Made by a program: the position numbers and the translations under genes
Notes under the pieces: generated by a model
What the model saw: the letters and a program-made list of their open reading frames with translations, nothing else
The model's database searches: none
What the model was told of the DNA's origin: nothing
Part shown: positions 6,705-8,983 of the stretch, piece after piece
Layout of the letters: every line of letters begins with the position of its first letter
How positions within the stretch are numbered: the stretch's first letter is position 1
Source of the DNA: a bacterium
GTDB taxonomy: Bacteria > Patescibacteriota > Microgenomatia > UBA8517
Direction of reading: 5' to 3'
Assembly (NCBI GenBank): GCA_021824385.1
Contig: JAKAKU010000126.1
Location: forward strand, 1 to 8,983
DNA length: 8,983 nt

Positions 6705-7724
6705 TTAATCGTACACAACCGTTCCCTCAGAAATGTCTCCTTGAATCTCAGTTTTATCGTCACCTTCTATTCCCACCTTTATGTACTTTTTCGTGTTTTT
6801 TGAGTCAATATATACATACTTCCCCTCTTTGTCGCTTTTAACAAATTTTGCGGGAACAGAGAGAACGTTTTCTTTCTGAGAAAGTGTGAACGTCGTGTCA
6901 CCAGTCATTCCCACTTTGTACTTATACGTGCTGTTATCAACGCTCAGGGTTACACGAACGGGATATACGGTTCCTGAATCGGCTGTACTTGGGGTGAATG
7001 AAATGTCAGAAACAACGCCGGTGATATGTTCATCAAGAAAAGAATCAAGCGCAATGACTGCTGTGTCGCCTACATGCAGATGAGAAACGTCTGTTTGGTC
7101 GGCATTCACTGAAAAATAGAGCGTTGTAGGGTTTACGATATTTATTTGAGGGGCACCTGCGGTAACATTCACCCCTGCTGACTCATTGGTAAGCTGTGCA
7201 ACAATTCCCGCAAAAGGTGCGTAAATACTGCCATCCCGTAATGTTTTTTGAGCAGCGAGCATCGTGTTATATGCATTGTCATGAGCAACTTCAGCAGCTA
7301 CACGAGTATTTTTCTCAGAATATGTCTCAGAGTCACTTTTGTTCTTCAAGTTGTCATGAACATAGTTCACATTGGCTTCGGCAGCCAGCAAATTTGATCG
7401 AGCTTGCTGATAGGCTGCATTTGTGGAAGTAGTATCAAGTTTAATAAGCGCTTGACCTTTTTTGACGGAATCGCCCACCTTCACTCCTACCCAGGAAACG
7501 GTTCCTGATTGATTAAATGCCATCGTTGCATTCGCGGTCGCTTTGAGTTCACCAGAGAGAACTAGCTCTTCTTTTACGGTTCCTCTCGAAACGGTTGCTG
7601 TTTCGCGTGGAGCGCTACTTCCTGAAGTTGCTTTCCGGATTACAAAAAATAATATTACGAGCACTACGGCAATTACCCAATTGCGACGACGTTTATACCA
7701 TACTGGTGCCTTTTGTTTATCCAT
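6705..7724 (-). CDS. HlyD/MacA-type membrane-fusion (periplasmic adaptor) protein
   Basis: The adaptor subunit of the MacAB-like exporter, 339 residues from the ATG at 7724. A basic N-terminus (KRRRN) precedes a single membrane anchor (16-29). Then come a linker and the first half of a biotinyl-lipoyl-like domain (SGTVSWVGVKVGDSVKKGQ, 73-91), an Ala/Asn-rich helical hairpin of about 60 residues (99-161), the second lipoyl half (IYAPFAGIV, 167-175), a beta-barrel domain and a C-terminal membrane-proximal domain with LSVPAKFV. The hairpin is short for a partner of TolC, and no outer-membrane channel gene is in the window, as expected if the cell has one membrane. The frame runs upstream to an ATG at 7841, but that would cross the terminator and promoter and add unrelated residues before the anchor, so the later start is preferred. 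It is the first gene of the long minus-strand run. Confidence 0.92.
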   Translation of the reverse strand: MDKQKAPVWYKRRRNWVIAVVLVILFFVIRKATSGSSAPRETATVSRGTVKEELVLSGELKATANATMAFNQSGTVSWVGVKVGDSVKKGQALIKLDTTSTNAAYQQARSNLLAAEANVNYVHDNLKNKSDSETYSEKNTRVAAEVAHDNAYNTMLAAQKTLRDGSIYAPFAGIVAQLTNESAGVNVTAGAPQINIVNPTTLYFSVNADQTDVSHLHVGDTAVIALDSFLDEHITGVVSDISFTPSTADSGTVYPVRVTLSVDNSTYKYKVGMTGDTTFTLSQKENVLSVPAKFVKSDKEGKYVYIDSKNTKKYIKVGIEGDDKTEIQGDISEGTVVYD

Positions 7725-7735
7725 ACAACTCACGT

Positions 7736-7764
7736 ATTCTACCTCAAATGTAAGTATATGCCAA
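7736..7764 (-). promoter_or_regulatory. Sigma70-like promoter for the exporter-mutY-NRAMP operon
   Basis: On the minus strand TTGGCA (7759-7764) and TAGAAT (7736-7741) match TTGACA and TATAAT in five of six positions each, separated by exactly 17 nt. The -10 box ends 11 nt before the membrane-fusion ATG, so transcription would start about 4 nt ahead of the start codon, giving a nearly leaderless mRNA. It lies just downstream of the terminator of the preceding gene, where a new promoter is expected. Confidence 0.65.
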
Positions 7765-7771
7765 TTTAATG

Positions 7772-7798
7772 CAAAACAAAGGGGCGACAATGCGCCCC
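7772..7798 (-). terminator. Rho-independent terminator of the 82-residue protein gene
   Basis: A perfect 6-bp GC-rich stem (GGGGCG and CGCCCC, 7781-7798) with a 6-nt loop is followed, on the minus strand, by TTTGTTTTG (7772-7780). It lies 6 nt past the stop codon of the small gene and upstream of the exporter promoter. There is no T-run on the plus strand, so it acts on minus-strand transcripts. Confidence 0.8.
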
Positions 7799-7804
7799 AT
7801 CTGA

Positions 7805-8053
7805 CTATCGCCTCATAAACGTTGAAGAGGTCGGAATCCACTTTTTTCCAAGCTTTCTCATGATGATTGCCTTTACCGTTCCAGAATGATCCATCATAAG
7901 CATTTGTACCGTTCTTCTCTTTCTACGGAAGAGCCACGCATTTTCATATGCATTCGCCGCGAGACTCCACGACTTGTCTTTTTGTAAAACAGCTCCGGCT
8001 CCGTTAACAAGAACTACCTTTACCCACTCTTCTGATTTTGGAATTAGTTCCAC
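7805..8053 (-). CDS. 82-residue basic protein of unknown function
   Basis: I do not recognise this protein. It starts at a GTG, the only plausible start because an in-frame TAG lies 15 nt upstream. It is supported by the clearest Shine-Dalgarno in the window (AAGGTG, 8058-8063). The sequence has an N-terminal half with a short beta-like stretch (WVKVVLVNGAGAVLQ, 10-24), a central WSLAANAYENAWLFRRKRR (29-47), a Met-rich VQMLMMDHSG, and a strongly basic C-terminus (MRKLGKKW, FMRR). It has no signal peptide, membrane helix or cysteine. The many Arg/Lys suggest nucleic-acid or ribosome contact, but this is only a composition argument. It has its own promoter, Shine-Dalgarno and terminator, so it is a complete monocistronic unit divergent from ung and sharing a palindromic control region with it. 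Confidence 0.7.
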   Translation of the reverse strand: MELIPKSEEWVKVVLVNGAGAVLQKDKSWSLAANAYENAWLFRRKRRTVQMLMMDHSGTVKAIIMRKLGKKWIPTSSTFMRR

Positions 8054-8057
8054 AATG

Positions 8058-8063
8058 CACCTT
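8058..8063 (-). promoter_or_regulatory. Shine-Dalgarno site of the 82-residue protein gene
   Basis: AAGGTG on the minus strand ends 4 nt before the GTG start, with the AAGG core 6 nt away. It decides the GTG start at 8053, which would otherwise be doubtful. Most other genes in the window lack a comparable site. Confidence 0.6.
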
Positions 8064-8075
8064 ACCCACTATTAA

Positions 8076-8105
8076 TTACTATACCTTGATTATACCTCGT
8101 ATAAT
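8076..8105 (+). promoter_or_regulatory. Promoter of ung, probably giving a leaderless mRNA
   Basis: A perfect TATAAT (8100-8105) ends 7 nt before the ung ATG at 8113. A weak -35 candidate TTACTA (8076-8081, three of six) lies 18 nt upstream. Bacterial transcription usually begins 6-8 nt past the -10 box, which here is at or next to the A of the ATG, so there is no room for a Shine-Dalgarno. Confidence 0.55.
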
Positions 8106-8108
8106 CAA
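8086..8108. promoter_or_regulatory. Perfect 23-bp palindrome (candidate operator) between divergent genes
   Basis: TTGATTATAC and GTATAATCAA are perfect 10-bp inverted arms separated by CTC. Each arm contains a TATAAT reading outward on its own strand, so the symmetry centre lies between two divergent -10 boxes. This could be an operator for a dimeric regulator controlling both ung and the 82-residue protein gene, or simply the outcome of two abutting -10 elements. No regulator gene is visible nearby. Confidence 0.6.
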
Positions 8109-8117
8109 ACATATGAA
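8089..8117 (-). promoter_or_regulatory. Promoter of the 82-residue protein gene
   Basis: On the minus strand a perfect TATAAT (8089-8094) is preceded, at exactly 17 nt, by TTCATA (8112-8117, four of six to TTGACA). The -35 box overlaps the first codons of ung. The transcript would have a leader of about 30 nt carrying the AAGGTG ribosome-binding site. Confidence 0.6.
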
Positions 8118-8775
8118 TGTAAAGATTAACCAAAGCTGGAAGGACGTTTTGCAACCAGAATTTGATAAGCCGTATTTTGAAGAACTCACCAAATTTGTCA
8201 AAAAAGAGTATCAAGAAAAAACCATATTTCCGCCCGCTTCGCGTATATTTGCAGCTTTTAACGAAACACCATTTGAATCAGTCAAAGTAATTATTTTAGG
8301 ACAAGATCCGTATCATGGCGTCGCCCAGGCAAACGGACTTTCATTTTCGGTTTCAGATGGCATACGCACACCACCCTCTCTTCAAAATATTTATAAGGAA
8401 ATTCAAAGCGACTTGAAAAAGAACCCACCAGAATCAGGAAACTTAGAGCGTTGGTCTCGACAAGGAGTCCTTCTTTTAAATGCAACACTCACCGTTGAGT
8501 CGGGAAAACCAGGTAGTCACCAAAATAAAGGGTGGGAGCAGTTTACCGACGCGGTGGTAAAGATCTTAAACGAAAAGAAGCAAAATGTGGTTTTTATATT
8601 GTGGGGCGCATATGCACAAAAGAAAGGTGAACACATTGACCGCGCAAAACATCTGGTAATAGAGTCCGCGCATCCGTCCCCATTTTCGGCAGATAAGGGT
8701 TTTTTTGGAAGTCGTCCGTTCTCTCAAACCAATGCCTACCTAGTAATGCATGACGTGGAGCCTATTGAATGGTGA
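8113..8775 (+). CDS. ung: Uracil-DNA glycosylase, family 1
   Basis: Removes uracil from DNA to start base-excision repair. The 220-residue length is typical of the family. Motifs are complete: the water-activating GQDPYHG (63-69) with catalytic Asp65, NGLSFSV (74-80), RTPPSLQNIYKEI (85-97), GVLLLNATLTVE (118-129) with uracil-recognising Asn123, PGSHQNKGWEQFTD (133-146), the WGAYAQKK segment (164-171), and HPSPFSADKGFFGSRPFSQTN (187-207), which carries catalytic His187. I begin the gene at the ATG at 8113, where WKDVL follows shortly and family similarity begins. The frame is open back to 8038, but that extension would cross the palindrome and both promoters. The start codon sits 7 nt after a perfect -10 box, with no Shine-Dalgarno. 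It is the only plus-strand gene in the window. Confidence 0.96.
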   Translation: MNVKINQSWKDVLQPEFDKPYFEELTKFVKKEYQEKTIFPPASRIFAAFNETPFESVKVIILGQDPYHGVAQANGLSFSVSDGIRTPPSLQNIYKEIQSDLKKNPPESGNLERWSRQGVLLLNATLTVESGKPGSHQNKGWEQFTDAVVKILNEKKQNVVFILWGAYAQKKGEHIDRAKHLVIESAHPSPFSADKGFFGSRPFSQTNAYLVMHDVEPIEW

Positions 8776-8776
8776 T

Positions 8777-8802
8777 GGGAAGCAGCAGGTGTGCTGCTTC
8801 CC
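8777..8802. terminator. Strong hairpin between converging ung and 17M-like genes
   Basis: A perfect 11-bp stem (GGGAAGCAGCA and TGCTGCTTCCC) with a GGTG loop lies 1 nt after the ung stop and 14 nt beyond the stop of the opposing gene. The position fits a shared bidirectional terminator. Neither strand has a proper T-run after the stem, so it may act as an RNA-end stabiliser or be a weak terminator. Confidence 0.55.
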
Positions 8803-8816
8803 CACCTTAGCCAAAC

Positions 8817-8983
8817 TTACGCTAGATAATGAACCTGTTGAGCTCCATGAGCGTCAAATATTTGACTCACTTGTTCAACAGTAAATGTATCCTTAGGCGA
8901 AACTGCCAAAATTATGGCACCTTCCCGAACATGTTGTTCGTAGTACTTTGCCGTCTCTTCAGGTACGCCCAAACCGACGAGTG
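8817..8983 (-). CDS. C-terminal end of a general-stress-protein 17M-like domain protein (cut by right window edge)
   Basis: A minus-strand frame enters from the right edge and ends in TAA after 54 residues. The visible end includes LVGLGVPEETAKYYEQHVRE, then GAIILAVSPKD, TVEQVSQIFDAHGAQQVHYL. The pattern of a GVPEExAxYYExxVRxGxxxLxV helix and strand followed by a helix ending in HGA resembles the C-terminus of small general-stress-protein 17M (YflT-like) domain proteins. This is a family resemblance from memory, and the role of these proteins is poorly defined. The N-terminus lies outside the window. The gene converges on ung across the hairpin at 8777-8802. Confidence 0.65.
   Translation of the reverse strand, partial: LVGLGVPEETAKYYEQHVREGAIILAVSPKDTFTVEQVSQIFDAHGAQQVHYLA

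Noticed and set aside
6698..6763. 22-residue extension of the ABC ATPase
   Set aside because: It overlaps the end of the membrane-fusion gene and precedes the conserved family start MIQVKNVSK.
7753..7758. TATACT as an alternative -10 box for the exporter operon
   Set aside because: Its possible -35 partner TTGTTT is only 15 nt away and lies in the terminator T-run; the TTGGCA-17-TAGAAT pair is better.
7725..7841. N-terminal extension of the membrane-fusion protein
   Set aside because: The added residues would be translated across a terminator and the best promoter, and they precede a normal basic N-terminus plus anchor.
8038..8112. 25-residue extension of uracil-DNA glycosylase
   Set aside because: It spans the palindrome and both -10 boxes and has no family similarity.
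1..8983. CRISPR array, tRNA, rRNA, insertion sequence, toxin-antitoxin or defence system
   Set aside because: I looked for regularly spaced repeats, cloverleaf-like segments, transposase motifs and paired small toxin-like genes and saw none; intergenic space is too small to hold them.

Overview
The window looks like a chromosomal segment of a small-genome bacterium, most plausibly a Candidate Phyla Radiation (Patescibacteria, Parcubacteria-like) member. This is inferred from densely packed short genes, scarce Shine-Dalgarno motifs, a divergent PGK, a short TIM of archaeal type and an unfused MacAB-like exporter with no outer-membrane partner in view. TGA is used repeatedly as a stop (end of ung, mutY, the permease, the NRAMP gene and the zinc-ribbon gene), so this is not a lineage that recodes TGA. 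No direct taxonomic marker is present.

Layout. Positions 1-7724 are a nearly unbroken run of ten minus-strand genes read from right to left: a membrane-fusion (HlyD/MacA-like) protein, a MacB/LolD-type ATPase, a MacB/FtsX-type permease, a MutY-like DNA glycosylase, an NRAMP-family transporter, a 36-residue zinc-ribbon microprotein, a secreted protein of unknown function, then a sugar-phosphate block: triosephosphate isomerase (archaeal type), RpiB-type isomerase and phosphoglycerate kinase (cut by the left edge). From the MFP gene to the zinc-ribbon gene the junctions are overlaps or gaps of 0-7 nt, so these form one translationally linked unit. The tpi-rpiB-pgk junctions are 1 and 6 nt. A good sigma70-like promoter lies just before the MFP gene, and a weaker one may lie before tpi.

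The right end holds an 82-residue minus-strand orphan protein with a Shine-Dalgarno start and its own hairpin terminator, a divergent plus-strand uracil-DNA glycosylase (ung), and the C-terminal end of a minus-strand protein resembling the general-stress-protein 17M domain. Between the orphan gene and ung is a perfect 23-bp palindrome whose arms carry back-to-back TATAAT boxes. The box facing ung ends 7 nt before the ung ATG, which predicts a leaderless mRNA. A strong 11-bp hairpin separates the converging ung and 17M-like genes.

How the genes fit together. tpi, rpiB and pgk link triose-phosphate interconversion, a pentose-phosphate step and ATP-yielding lower glycolysis. The MFP-ATPase-permease set is an exporter of unknown substrate. 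mutY and ung are both base-excision repair glycosylases, but they sit in different transcription units. No CRISPR array, tRNA, rRNA, insertion sequence or complete novel defence-like system was seen. The unusual content is in divergent active sites (MutY-like, NRAMP, TIM, PGK), small unrecognised proteins and the compact promoter architecture.
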